This document shows positions 28,869 to 41,700 of a stretch of DNA of 64,000 nt, piece by piece (positions within the stretch are counted from its first letter, which is position 1; every line of letters begins with the position of its first letter). The DNA is taken from contig WNNJ02003777.1 in the NCBI GenBank assembly GCA_012934845.2, forward strand, positions 22,418 to 86,417, written 5' to 3'. The position numbers were made by a program, and so were the translations under genes. The notes under the pieces were generated by a model, which saw only the letters and a program-made list of their open reading frames with translations, was not told the DNA's origin and searched no databases. Source of the stretch: Pomphorhynchus laevis (Eukaryota; Acanthocephala; Palaeacanthocephala; Echinorhynchida; Pomphorhynchidae).

Positions 28869-31754
28869 TCAGGCGTCGAGAAGGTGTGAACGGAGGAGGT
28901 GTTTGAATGTGATAAAAGAGGGAGCGCGGCGGACGTCGAGAGGGAGTTGATTCCAGGCGAGTGAGGCGGCGACGAGGAAGGATCGGAGACCGTAGTTGTT
29001 GGAGTAATTAGGAACGTGGAGTAAGAGGGTATTACAGGAACGAAGCGATAGCGAGGTGGGGCGAGTATCGTCTAAGAAAGGAAGGTTGATGAACGATGGG
29101 GAGCCGACAGCGATGAGACGAAAAGTAATGAGAAGAAGGCGGAGTTTGATGCGGATGTGGATGGTGGGCCAGGAGAGTTGAGCAAAATATGTGGATGTGT
29201 GGTCGAAGCGATGGAGACGAAAGAGCACTCGAACGGCGGTGTTGATTATTCGTTGTAGGGGTAGGATGATGGATTTTGGAGAATTGGCGAAAAGGCTAAG
29301 GCAGTAATCGATTTTAGGGAAAAGAAGCGATGAAAGAAGAGACATACAAGAACGGAAGTCGATAAGGGGGCGGATACGGCGGATGTCACGAAGAATTAAG
29401 TTAGACGAGCGGACCTTGTCACGGACGAAGGGTTTAAGGGAAAGGTGATCATCGAAATGGAAGCCTAAGAAAGTGAGATTGTGGACTACAGGGATGATCG
29501 ATGAGGCAAAAGATACAATGGGAGGAGATATGCTTGGTTTACGGGGAAGTATCCACATTATTCTGGACTTTTCGGCGTTTAGAACGAGATGGAGATTGGA
29601 GAGACGCTTGTAGATAGAAGAGAGACAGTTGGAGGCAGAAATGGCGATGTCGTGTATGCGATGTGCGGGTGCATGAGCATAGATTAGAATGTCATCGGCG
29701 TATTGCATGACGTTAAAGGAGTAAGGTTTGATAAATGGAGAGAGATTGCCAAGCAAAAGAGAGAAAAGCAGGGGACCTAGGACTGAACCTTGTGGAACCC
29801 TGCAAAAAATAGGGATGGGAGGGGAGGATGATGAATTAGAACAGACGCGAAAGGAACGGTCGGATAGATATGAGGCGAACCAAGCTACGGAGGAGGAAGA
29901 AAAGCCGTAATCATAACGAAGGCGAGAAAGGTGGACGGAGTGGTCGACAATGTCGAATGTGGAGGAGAGGTCGAGGGAGATGAGAACACTATATAGAGCC
30001 TTGTCTCGAGAAATGAGTAAGTCGTTGTACACTTTTATGCATGCGATTTCTGTCGAGTGATTAGAGCGGAAAGCGGATTGGAAAGGAGGTTACAGATTGG
30101 ATGAGGAGAGATAAGCGTTGATTTGTATTAAGATGAGGCGTTCTAAGAGCTTTGAAAGAGTAGGGAGTAGTGAAATGGGGCGATAGCTAGAAGGAAGGGG
30201 TCGAGCGATTGTTTCTTAAGGAGGGGACGAACGATTGCGGATTTCCAGTGTGAAGGGAAGATACGACTGCGGATGGACGAGTTAAACAAGGTTGTGAGAA
30301 ATGGGATATCGATGAGCATATAGATTTTAATATGTGGGTAGGCAGGGGATCGGCAGGTGAGGTTTTGTTGGGCAAGGACATGAGGACAGATGATACTTCT
30401 GTAGGTGATACAGGGAGAAGATGAAAGAGTTCGGGAAGGATGAGAGTAGACTGGGCAGAGTGGGATAGGATGGAGACCGGGGTGTGAGAGAGCAGCGTGG
30501 ATACTTTAGTCTGGAGAAATGACGAATAATCATTAGCATTGATGTTGCAAGGCGTAGAGGAACGAGCAAGGATTGAGTTAAAAGTATGCCAGAGTCTTAG
30601 AGTTGAATGAAGTGATTATTTTATGCTGCCAGAAGGAGTTGCATTTGGTACGTAGTAGGTTGAGATGAGACCGGCGAAGAGCAAGATAGGAATCACGGAA
30701 AGACGAAGTGATCGAGCGGAAATCGCGTCTGAGAGAGCGGTGATAGACTCGAAAAGCATGGCGGAGTCGACGCTTTGAGAGTAGGCATTGGATGTCAAAC
30801 CATGGGGCACGGTGCAAGCGACGTGTGGGTGAGACTTGAAGGGCAAGAGAATATCGAGAGTGGATGTGAGTTCAGCGTCGAAAAGAAAGGCGAGATCGTG
30901 AGGAGATGAATATGTTATTGTGGGTAATGATAGAGACGATTTGAGTAAGGCAGAGCGGAGAAGGGAAAGGTCAAGATTTCTCCAAGGGCGACGTAGGATT
31001 GTAGGTGTGTGAGGAGGGGTGTGGTTGCGAGCGAGATCAAGGGTGATAAGAAAGTGATCGGATAGACCAGGATCAGAGATGGACAGTGAGGTGTGGGCAG
31101 CAAAATGATCGGGGACAGCGATGATGTCGAGTGCCCCGCCAAGTATATGTGTGGGGGCAGTGAAGATTAGTTTGTAATTGTAGTTGGATAGAATGTTGAT
31201 GAAGCGGATGGAATCTGTGGAAGAGGGGCGGTCTAGGCGGATATTGAAGTCGCCTAGAACGAGTGAAGGGATTGAGGACAAAGAACAATGAGAAAGGAGG
31301 TCAGCGAGTTCGGTAAAAAAATAAGGCTGTAGGAGCTGATGAACCAGGACGGTATACAATGGCGAGATCTAGAGTGATCGGGTTAGAATAACGACAAGTG
31401 AGCAATTCAAAAGAGCAAGGACTGAAAGGGGGATTGATTTTGCGAAGAGACGCTGGGTGACGCGCGAATGCGACGATGCCGCCATGATTAGAGGATTTAG
31501 AAGGGCATGAGCTGAGGGGGCGGGCGGATTTGACTAGGGAGCAACCGGCAGAGAGCAGACGGCGAATGGAGAGGTCGTCGGAATCTGAGTGCCAGGATTC
31601 GGTGAGGCAGAAGAGATCGATGGATTGCTTGGTGAATAGGTTGAGGATAAGATCGGATTTATTGAGAATAGATCTAGTGTTGAGGAGACCGAGGCGGAAA
31701 CCGTGTGCTGTGGCGAAAGAGACTAGTGGAGAAGACACATAGGAGAGATGGAGC
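28869..31754 (-). pseudogene. CR1 copy A ORF2 (APE endonuclease + RT), two frameshifts
   Basis: Endonuclease: LTESWHS, VLGDFNIRLDRPSSTD and PGLSDHFLITLDL are the Mg and catalytic motifs. RT: SLDLSSTFDIVDHSVHLSRL, VPQGSVLGPLLFSLLLG (with the preceding Gly changed to Arg) and VMQYADDILIYAHAP, with the catalytic YADD kept. The last 387 codons are open. One frameshift at about 31315 is private. The one at about 30190 is shared with copy B. Confidence 0.9.
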
Positions 31755-33121
31755 GCCATCGAATTTTTGGACGGGTGTGGACAATTTGAAAATTTCCGTC
31801 TATGTTTCGGATGGCGAGTGAAGTTTCGCCGTTTTTCTCGCGACGACGTTTTTCGATGCGGGCTGAAGAGATTTGAGCGATTTCGGAAGGGGCGCGATCG
31901 GGGAAAATTCGAGTGGTTGAAGATGACATGAGTTTGAAACGTTGAGAGAGGACAGAAGACGCGTGAGAGCGATGCTTGAAAACAATTTTTAGGAGAGGGG
32001 GCTGGGAAGGATTAGATTGAGAAGATTTGTTTAGACGGATGAATGCGACTGGAGAAATGTCCTTGAAAAAGGATGGTTTATCCGCAGGAACAATAGACGA
32101 GAGGATGGATCTGAAGGCGGAAACATCGTGGTCCAGACGTGCTTGTGGAGATAAGGAGTTAGAAGGCGTGATATTAGTAACAATGACGCAACGATCGCGA
32201 GAAGCAAAGCGCTTCCGTAAAGGAGGACGACTGACGTGAGTAGGTGAGATCACGATAGAAGAGCTGGCAGTTGATGATTTGGAGTGATTTGGTTTGACGA
32301 CGGGAGACATAGAGGATAATGATAATAAAGAGGGTGGCAAGCGATGTGAGGAAAGGTTATGAGTGGAAGGATAGTGGAGGCTGGTGGAGATGATTTTGAT
32401 TGATGGATGCAAGTTATTGAGAAACGAGACAGGAAGGACGGGACGTGAAGTGTCGGGGAGTGAACATACATTAGTTGTAACAATTTGCGGCTCCGTCACT
32501 GTATCGGTAGATTTATCATAAACTTGACAAAATCCATCTTGCTGCGATACAATTTGCGGCTCCTTCAGATTATCTGATAATGGATTATCTGATGATGACG
32601 TAGAAACGCAATGAGGGGTAGAAATGTAAGGTGATTTATCTGATACGACAAAAGAAATACTGGGTTGCAAATGGTCAATGACAGTAACATCAGAAGATTG
32701 AGCTGATTGATTGGGCAAAATTGAAGGATGTATAGTAATACCTGTAGAAGAGATGGGAGATTTGGCATTCTTAGAGGCAATCGAATGCGGGAGAATTGGG
32801 CATCGAGGTTGAGACTTATTACAATACGAAGAGGCATGTGTGGACATCGCTGCATTGCCAGATAGTTTCAATATATTTGTCTTGAGACTCTCTATTTCAC
32901 TCTTCATCGTATTTATCATCTTAGCCGAACAGTAGCCACAGTAGAATTCGTTGTCTGCAAGGCAAGATGCCTGGGATTCTGAAGTCCAAATACTTACCCA
33001 CGTGTGACAATCATTGTTTGAGCAAAGGACTTGTTGTTCAGATCCATTGGAAACATCTCTAACATCGGTGTTGGACGCAACATGGTTGGGAACTTGAGAC
33101 TTTTGTTTTTTTCCGACCCAT
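31723..33121 (-). pseudogene. CR1 copy A ORF1 (PHD-like zinc motif + RRM-like)
   Basis: The 398-codon frame at 32919-31723 keeps the C-terminal two thirds open, including the RRM-like segment RCVIVTNITPSN...FRSILSSIVPADKPSFFKDI and ending PKIRWRSISPMCLLH. The N-terminal zinc motif (CSNNDCH...FYCGYC), typical of CR1 ORF1 proteins, is separated by a single-base insertion in an A run near the start. ORF1 overlaps the ORF2 start by about 37 nt. Confidence 0.8.
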
Positions 33122-33163
33122 TTGTATATAGTCGTTTGATTCGTGATTTTATTCTCCTCGTTG

Positions 33164-33529
33164 TATGTATATTAGATTAATATTTTCGTAAACACCAAAG
33201 CGGTCAGTTGTAATATTTATCCTCTGTGTATATTAATCTCTTGTATGTTATTTTATTGTATGTTTATAAGAAACCAAAATTTGTTTTTGAACTGTAATTG
33301 TAAGAATTATAATAACCAAGACTTATGTTAAGGTTTGTGAGGCATTAGTCATTAGTTTAACGATGATTGGGGTATTGTCATTTCATAAATGAGAGAGATG
33401 AAGGGTCCGTTAGAACCCGTAAAATCTTCTGAGTAAAAACTGCAATTTTATCTGTATTTGTAATTTTATCTTTGATTGAATACATTTAAATCTTTAATAA
33501 GAATAAGATATACTGATAATTAAATTTTA
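33164..33529. other. gene-free stretch
   Basis: AT-rich sequence between CR1 copy A and a PLE terminal module. Nothing was recognised. Confidence 0.35.
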
Positions 33530-33705
33530 AAATAAGGAAATACTTCATTAGCATGTATTTGGCCCCGCTATGTTAGAATAGAAGCCTAAATCTGATAACA
33601 TAGGAGCTCCTCCTGATGACCTCTACTAATTATTCGTATACATCGTTTTTTATGCATTAGTCAATCCATAAAAATGTATTTTTATTTTAAATTTAAACTT
33701 TATAT
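33530..33705 (+). mobile_element. PLE 3' terminal module, solo copy
   Basis: GGAAATACTTCATTAGCATG then TATTTGGCCCC, CTATGTTAG, TAACATAGGAGCTCCTCCTG and GATGACCTCTACT follow the module order. The CTATGTTA/TAACATAG pairing is perfect (8 bp), but GGCCCC has lost its partner. The downstream AT-rich tail is cut off. Confidence 0.7.
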
Positions 33706-33739
33706 GATTATTAATCATAGAATATTATTTAATTTTCCC

Positions 33740-34725
33740 ATTACTCGTCAAACCCTTGCGAACGTACTGAGTAATGGTTTAACTCTGTTTTTAGATATAG
33801 CTTGGGCACATATTGGATTCTTGGTAGTTGGAAATGTGCAATTGTGGTACACATTCCCAAAAAGCATCATGCTAGACTTTGTGCGGACGCTTGGCCCATA
33901 AGTTTAACCAATATATTCTGTAAACTCTTAGAAAGACCCATTACCAGTAGAACAAGGGATCATCTTAAATGTAATCATATATTAGTTGATTCTAAAAAAA
34001 TTTCAGTATTGTACGTTCATGCCTAACTGAAATACTAACTGCACGTGAAAAATTGAGATATGTTCGGAGTGCTGAGTTTCATGTTCCTACAGTCTTCCTT
34101 GACTTTTCAAAAGCCTATGATAGGGTGTCACAGGGGCAAATTATATCGAATAGGTCTTTCAGAGTTTGTGTAGAAGATGTGCTTACTGACTCGATGAATG
34201 TTAATTACGGAGTGCCGCAAGAATGGGTTCTTGGCCCACTGCCCTATATAATCTTCATGAACGATTTGCTACTTCGCTTATCCTGCTATCATCTAGCTTT
34301 TGCAGACGATACAAAGATTTGGTCGATTATTAGAAATCCTGCTGATCGAGTATCGCTACAAAATAATCTAAACAAACTGTCCAATTGATTCGAATCTACT
34401 GGATTACGGTTAAATGCTGACAAATGTGTCCTCACGCAATTAGGTCGCTCGTCTAATACTCTTTGGTACTATATTGGAGACATTGTCTTAAAAGAAGGGT
34501 CTAAACATAAAGATTTAGAAATTATTGTACATTGATTCTTGAAAGCAAAGTTGAACACAGACTTCACTCTAGGTAGAGCTACTCGAGCATTATATAATAA
34601 ACATCGCATTTTTCAGGTTAAGCTGTCAAATGTTCGCAGGGATATTCACCTCCCTTGTTGGGCCACACTTGGAATACTGCATTTAGCCTGTTACCAGTAG
34701 AAAACTATTAGACATGAGTATATTC
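33740..34725 (+). mobile_element. LINE RT fragment (CR1/Jockey group)
   Basis: 34053-34388 gives PTVFLDFSKAYDRVSQGQII, YGVPQEWVLGPLPYIIFMND and FADDTKIWSII. The FADD catalytic motif is intact, while GVPQGS has become GVPQEW. Before it, WPISLTNIFCKLLERPI (33890) is the usual RPISL..V.CK..E block. After it, LRLNADKC and KDLEIIVH continue in changed frames. No endonuclease is attached. It is related to LINEs Z and W further right. Confidence 0.8.
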
Positions 34726-34744
34726 TGAGGCTAGGTTCGAAGCT

Positions 34745-36095
34745 CTATGTTGGCTTGGGTGGTAGTGATTATCATGCACTTTGAACTTACGTCAATCCTC
34801 AATCACCTTCAGCCCATTCAACCCCGTCGTTTTAAGCGCTTGCGCCATTCTCCCTGGTTCGATTCCAACTGTGGTCTTTCTAAGCTTCGACTCTGACATT
34901 CTTTTCGTGTGTTTAATCGTCTTCTTAAACGTTCCCCAAACATACTCACTCTAAATCTCCTTACTTCCTATCTTTCTCTTCGCCGTTCCCATCTCATTCT
35001 TATGCGTACTAAACGTACTCTCTTTTGGCGAAATCAACTCGAGTCCTCTTTCAACTCTAAATCTCACTGGAAAATCTTAAACTCTATTCTTTCAAGATCA
35101 CCTACCCCTTGTAACATAAATCCTAATAAATTTTCTTCTTATCTACAATCTAAGCTATCTAATTTACATTCTCTTCTACCCACATGCCCCTTGTATTCCC
35201 TCTTATCTTTGAATACTTCCCTCCCAGAGCTATTCTACCTTCTTCCCGTTTCGTCTGATGAAGTTTCTCCGGTTCTTCTGTAATTACATAATAAAACATC
35301 TCCTTCTAGCCCAATTCCCACCCACTTGCTTAAACATATCTGCTCATCTATATCACCCTTCCTAACCACATTGTTCAACTTGTCTATCCATAGCCGCACA
35401 TTTCCTTCCTACTGGAAATGCGCCACTGTTCGTCCTCTCATCAAAAAGCAATATCTCGACCCCTATCGGAACTCCTTGAGCATCTTGTTCTCAAGCAAGT
35501 TAATGCATATCCGCCCTCTTATCGACTTCCGTTCTTGTATGTATCTTCTTTCATCGCTTCTTTTCCCTAAAATCGATTACTGCCTTAGCCTTTTCGCCAA
35601 TTCTCCAAAATCCATCATCCTACCCTACAACGAATAATCAACACCGCCGTTCGAGTGCTCTTTCGTCTCCATCGCTTCGACCACACATCCACATATTTTG
35701 CCCAACTCTCCTGGCCCACCATCCACATCCGCATCAAACTCCGCCTTCTTCTCGTTACCTTTCGTCTCATCGCTGTCGGCTCCCCATCGTTCATCAATCT
35801 TTCTTTCTTAGACGACACTCGTACCACCTCGCTCTCGCTGCGTTCCCGTCATACCTTTTTACTCCACGTTTCCAATTACTCCAACAACTACGGTCTCCGA
35901 TTCTTCTTCGTCGCCGCCTCACTCGCCTGGAATTAACTCTCTCGACGTCCGCCGCTCTCCCTCCTTTATCACGTTCAAACACCTCCTCCGTTCACACCTT
36001 CTCGACATATGATTTACGTTTTTGTTTTGTTGTGGTCATGTAAGCTTGCGCTTGCACGCATTTGCCACGTTAAAATAAATCTTTTTTATATCTAT
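34745..36095 (+). mobile_element. CR1 fragment with internal deletion
   Basis: 34800-35280 matches the CR1 linker region (PWFD...FRVFNRLL...YLSLRRSHLILMRTKRTLFW). 35326-35470 matches the start of the RT. At about 35490 the sequence jumps to HIRPLIDFRSCMYLLSSLLF, skipping the catalytic RT core. The 3' end is complete (GTGGTCATGTAAGC...CACGTTAAAATAAATC). The 3' third is much closer to copies A/B than the 5' part, suggesting a template switch or two joined insertions. Confidence 0.8.
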
Positions 36096-37395
36096 TTTCC
36101 TCCAATTTGTTTCCTCTATTTCAAGCTGCGTTTCGCTCTAATCACTCTATTGAAATTGCATGTCTTAAAGGTTATAACGATTTACTCATCTTGCGCGATC
36201 AAAAATTATGTAGTGTCATAGTTTATATTGATCTCTCATCTGCTTTTGACATCGTCGATCACTCGATTCTTCTTCGTCGTATTCGTCATGATTATGGCTT
36301 CAATTTACCCATTGTAGCTTGGTTTTCTTCATATTTATCAAACCATATTTTTCGCGTGTGTTCCAACTCTTCTTTTTTCCCATCCTTCTTCCATCCCGTC
36401 CGGTGTTCCACAAGGCTCCATATTATGCCCTTTGCTTTTCTATCTTCTCTGTGATTTGTCTTCTATTTCTCATACATTTAACTTCCAAGTTATGCAATAT
36501 GCTGATGACATTATCATATGTGATCATGCACCTGTATATCGTATTCATGATCTTAGTGTTTCTGCTTCCAACTGTCTTGATTTGATTTTCAATCATATTT
36601 CTTCTCTTCTTCTTACTCTGAATCCTAATGAATTCAAAATCATGTGGATCCTTCATCGACGCCGCGGCTTAGAACTTCCCTTCGTATCATTAAATTCTAC
36701 AATTCTTCCTATCGTTGGCAATCTCGTTTTCTTAGGCTTCCATTTCGACAACCGACTTTAACTTAAACCTTTCGCTAGAGATAAAGTATGATCATATACC
36801 TTGATTCTCCGCAATCTCCGTCAAGTTCGTAGATTGATCGATTTCCCTTCTTGTATGACTCTCATATCTCTTCTTTTCTCAAGACTTGATTACTGTCTTA
36901 GTATATTTTCCAACTCACCTAAATCCAATCTTCTTACACTACAACGCATAGTAAACTCAGCCGTCCGAATTCTCCTCCGTATTCGTCGTTTTGATCATCC
37001 ATATCACCATCTTGCTTCTCTCGATTTGCCTACAATTTATTTTCGCGTTCAAATTCGTCTTCTCATTGATTTCCGCCTTGTAACTTTTCCTACTCCTTCA
37101 TTTCTCAACCTTTCTCGACAATTCTCGTCCTGATTACTGTTCTTTGTGTTCCCGTAATTCACTTCTTTTACATGTCCCAAACTACTCTACCTATTTTGGC
37201 TTCCGCTCATTCATTATGGCTGCTCCTCTCTCTCGTGGAATCATCTGCCCATTAATATACGCCAATCAACCTCAATGACGTGTTTCAAACGCCAAATCCG
37301 GTATTATTTAAACAATTTAAATTTATCTGTATGACTATTGCTGTTTTTTATTTAGTGGACTTGTAAGCGTGCAGTCGGCACACAGTTGCCACTCT
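36096..37395 (+). mobile_element. diverged CR1-subfamily RT fragment
   Basis: 36107-36454 reads FRSNHSIEIACLKGYNDLLI and VYIDLSSAFDIVDHSILLRR. 36432-36761 reads FNFQVMQYADDIIICDHAPV (YADD intact). 36801-37133 reads the DYCLSIFSNSPKSNLLTLQR segment. The order and motifs equal those of CR1 copies A/B, but with many differences, so this is an older subfamily. Frame changes separate the parts. It ends in the TTGCCACTCTAAATAAATTA tail. Confidence 0.85.
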
Positions 37396-37399
37396 AAAT

Positions 37400-37866
37400 A
37401 AATTATTGTTGTTATTATGTACGTCTTGGTCGTATTGGAATGTTGTCGGTACGTGAGAGGTTCATAGCTTTGGAAATGCTTTGTCTATGATAAATGTAGA
37501 ATGTTACGGTTTGTTGTCCCACAGATGTAATCACTAGCCGGATAAGTAGACTGCAGGGACATAGGATAGCCTTATATAAATCTCGATTTGGCAGATTATA
37601 GAAAATATTTAAACTGTCGAGGAGGAGAATTAACATGTGGAATTCGCTCTTCGAGGAATTCGTTGCTGCTCACAGCTTTATCACGTTTAAAACCCGATGC
37701 TGCAAATGGATAAGTGAGCAACGCCGCCATTCAGTACCTCTGCTGAACTATCCTATTTAGCTACGATATTCACAGTTCCGTTGATTGACTATTTGCTATT
37801 TCTGACTTTGCCTAAATAGACTTTGACTTTAGCATGTATTTGTATAAATAAAATAAATAAAATTTT
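37400..37866 (+). mobile_element. LINE C-terminal and 3' UTR fragment
   Basis: The plus-strand frames include TSRISRLQGHRIALYKSRFG and RINMWNSLFEEFVAA...FITFKTRCCKWI, the R..N.WN.LP.EVV...F.FK signature that closes many CR1/Jockey-group LINEs. A GTATTTGTATAAATAAAATA tail follows. The RT core is missing. Confidence 0.55.
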
Positions 37867-37899
37867 CTATAATTATTTATTATTTATAATTATTTATCT

Positions 37900-38735
37900 T
37901 TATTATAATTACTACAGGTCATAGCCATACGGCTGTTTTGACCACTCACAAAAAAAAACAAATTAATACAAGACAAAAAAAAATAAAAAATTCATTGAGT
38001 ATTTATATCAGAACCATGGATACTGCAGCAACCACCACTCGTTCTCATTTTGAATCCAGTTCTTTATATCGGATTAATATTCATTGATTGTATGCATCGC
38101 AACGATATCAACTAGAAGACGATTCAAAACATTCACCGCTCGATGGGACAATCGGAAATGACGAGGGTATTTTCCGTGTTTATGTACTACCAATACTTTC
38201 GAGTGCCATCTACGTCCATCCCGTTCATTGAGTTCAACTCTATTTGCTGGAAAGTTTTCATCTTCGTTAATTAGTCGATACATAGCTAGAATGTCGAAAA
38301 GAAGGAACCCTTCACGCACTGTCGCCACATTCAAACTTTTTATTCGTGTTTCATAGGGAACAAATCGTACATGAGGGCATAATTTCGTAAACCGTCGAAG
38401 TATGAGCTCTAATTGATCAAGTTCTGTACGCGTACACGGAAAGATTGCTGGCGACACATATTCTAATATCGGTCTTATAAGAGCATTATATAAACGCACA
38501 ACACAAACGGGATATTGGTCTTTAAAGCAATTTTTGACAATATAGGCCATTCTTCTTGCTGCGTTACAAATCGTATCAGTGTTAGCACGTGTTTTCAGAT
38601 TGTTTCGAATAATTATACTAAGATCCTGAATGGACTGCGTGGTAACAACAAACTCGTGGCCAATAAAATATTCTTGACTCACATTGCTATGACCTAATCT
38701 CATATGTGCACACTTTTAAATATTCAATACGATTC
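37900..38735 (-). mobile_element. LINE Z-type 3' fragment (RT thumb and C-terminus)
   Basis: The 209-codon frame at 38074-38703 starts MRLGHSNVSQEYFIGHEFVV and includes NAARRMAYIVKNCFKDQYPV and LYNALIRPILEYVSPAIFPC, the post-palm thumb region (LIRPILEY). Upstream frames are cut at 38735. A TTATTATAAT-type tail is at the low-coordinate end. It is similar in plan to LINE Z at 38.75-42.57 kb but diverged. Confidence 0.8.
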
Positions 38736-38744
38736 CAGTGTTCA

Positions 38745-41700
38745 AGGACCATAGATAAACAATGTTTAAGATATTTTTTATTATTATTAGTATTACAAGT
38801 TAGCTAAATGGCTGTTTCAAGTGATCACATAAGAAAAATATGAAAAAAAGTAAATAAAAAAAGTAAATAGCGATTACATAATATTGTACACATACGGACT
38901 GCCATGATCGTTAATCCACTAACGCAGTTGAACTTTAAATTGAGAGGAGTCCTTGGTACATGCTATTTCTCCTGTCAACGTGTTCCAGGCATTTAATGCT
39001 TGATGTGAGAGCCTAATCAAACTCACTACTCTACCATGGGGAAACTTAAATAGTTTCATTGGGTGGCCACGACGCTTCTGAGAACAAACTTTAATATAGC
39101 ATGAGGGAAACCCATCTATCCAATTAACCATTCGCCATAATGCAATAAGATCTAGGTAATATAGCCTCTGACCCAAAGATGGTATCATTAGAAATTCAAG
39201 CCGCTCACGATATGAATATGATCCATCCATACACATTCGAGAACCTCTACAAAAGATTGACTCTAGTCTATTGAACTCACCCTTAGTGTACGGAAAAACT
39301 GCTTGCACGCAGTACTCTATATGCAGGCGAACAAAAGCGCAGTAAAGCCGTTTGAAAACATATGGATTAATACGATTAAATGCATTTTTGACGCAGCACA
39401 TAGCTCGCAAAGCCTTGATATAAGCAAACTGTATTTGACCGAGATTTCAATGTTCTATGAACCATGACACCCAGATCCCTATACTCCATGGCGACATTAA
39501 GAATTGAAGTTCCTATGCGAAAATGACGGTCATCGCAACGCCTTCCTAATTTCATGTGGCCGCATTTGTCAATATTGATCTTCATACCAGTATCCTCACT
39601 CCATCAATATATTTCATTAAAGTCTTCCTGCAGGGAAATGCCAAGCGGATCAATATCATCTACAGACCATAGTCTTAAGTCGTCAGTAAAAGCAAGACAG
39701 GGACTCTGAATCCGAAGCAAAAAATCGATAAGGAACACAATAAACATCAGATGTCATAGTACGGTATCCTACAGAACACCACAGTAAACGCGTCTGGGAG
39801 TGGAAAGATGGGTGCCAACTCTCACTCTAAATAATCGATTACGTAGGAAATCTTAAACCCACTTACACAACATTACAGGAATACCATAGTTAAATAGTAA
39901 TGCTACCAAGCTATCATGCGGCACCCGATCGAATGCTCTTGAAAAGTCAATGAATACCACATTGATTGATTGTCCGCGACTGACCGCCTTAACCCACATT
40001 TCGCGAGAAGTCAATAAATTAGTTAACCAGGAACGACCAGGGAGGAAACCGTGTTGAGAAGACGACATTATTCCGAGTTCCCTCAAGTGATGCCTGATCC
40101 GGGTGGCGATCAACTTTTCAAGCACTTTGCATAGAGAACTAGTCAGGCTGATTGGTCTATAGTCAGTACAAGCCGTTGCAATGGTTTTCTTTGGGATCGG
40201 AACTACGATGGCAGTTTTCCAGACATCAGGAACACATCCACTGGTCAAACTGTTCTCAAAAATAGCAAGAAGAGAAGGAGCCAAATATCTAGATAAATTC
40301 TTCAAGAGAAACGGATAAATGTCATCAGGGTCGGTAGAGCTAAATGGGTCAAGCTGATCAAGCTGACTTACAATCCCATTAATCGTTACTGGAAGAAAAC
40401 GTGAAAATTGCCCTAATGCTACACAATGCGAAGTGATAGAAGCTCTAGATGAATTATTTGCCGGTAGCGTAAAATACGTAGCAAGGCATTCCACAATACC
40501 ACTCTGAGAAGTTATCACACATCCCTCCGCATTAAGGACATACTTGATTTCTGTGTTAAGCGTTCTGTTACGACGAACATAAGCCCAGAATAGTTTTGGA
40601 TTTCGTGTTACATTATTGGCGATAGACGATTCGAATGCATATCGTTTTGTTGCTTTCACTCTAGTACAAAGATTGCGAACATATTTATATCTGGCAGAGA
40701 AACTAGAGTCAGAACGATGAAGCTTCCATAAACAATTTCGTGAACTTATTAGTTGTCTGACGTCGGAATCTATCCATGCAGGTGACTTAGCAGCATAAGA
40801 GGATTCGCGCATAGGGGCAAAACTTATTGTAAAATAAGTTTTAGTTGATCAGTGTCTGCAATTACTGACGGAGATCGATACACGACGCAGAAATTCATAC
40901 TGGTAGCTAAGTGATCGATACGGAAGCATAGAGTATCAAACGACCCAAAAGGGTCACAAACATTCAACACCTCAGATACGAGGAAATTTTCTCTGACATA
41001 TGCGGCGACACCGCCACCTCGCCTACCTGATATCCTGTCGCTTCGTAGAAGGCGAAATCCAGGAATGTTCACAGTGGTATCGACAATATATTGATGCAAC
41101 CAGGATTCAGCAACGCAGAAAATGTCATACGAATGAGAAAGCATGTGATACTTCAACTCCACTATTTGAGCAGGCAAATTACGAAGATTAGAATACCCAA
41201 TCGATAAATAGCGTGTGGGTTGTGGTTAGGGATTATTAGGAACGGTGAATAATTTGTTGAATGAAACTAAGTTTCCCAGATCAGAATTGAAACTAATGAT
41301 ACCCAAGAGTTGCGATGAATGACTGTTGAAACTACCTTTTCCAGACGAACTAGCAATATTTGAACTGGATACTGCTAAGTGACGTTGTTGATCGTTATGG
41401 GATTCCAACAAACTACTGGGCGCCATTTGACAACCAGAAAATTTCGTATGCATAAGTTCGCTTCACCTTCAGATATCCGGTTTCGTAATTCTGTTTTTGC
41501 TTATTTCAACTAAAACAATCTTTGAGACTTAGATTCTTAAGAATACGATGTGAATAATCTTTAAGTCGAAAGCCACGTTTGAGCAAAAGGTCTGCATGTG
41601 TTGCGGAAGATAATACAACTTTCAACAATCTTGGTTTCTCTACCACCTTTTTTCCAAGTCGAAACAACTTTGTAACCTTCAGAGTAGAAGCTAGCTTCTC

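Larger units (their letters stand above)
28783..33163 (-). mobile_element. CR1-type LINE copy A, nearly full length
   Basis: Runs from the 3' end (AAGATTTATTTTAACGTGGC) to the 5' UTR at CGTTG, about 80 bp shorter than copy B at 54.5 kb. ORF1 is about 33121-31723, ORF2 endonuclease about 31754-30800, RT about 30770-28869. The two copies are about 99% alike: their 387-codon RT frames differ at about four residues. Changes seen in copy A only: a 7-A run instead of 6 near the ORF1 start and a 7-base instead of 6-base run near 31315 in ORF2, both frameshifts. An RT frameshift at about 30190 is shared with copy B. The insertion is young but the copy is inactive. Confidence 0.93.

Noticed and set aside
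29728-29910. Plus-strand basic/acidic ORFs opposite CR1 (also 31530-31742, 32027-32239, 57858-58040)
   Set aside because: Shadow frames of the CR1 coding strand, repeated in both copies for that reason only.
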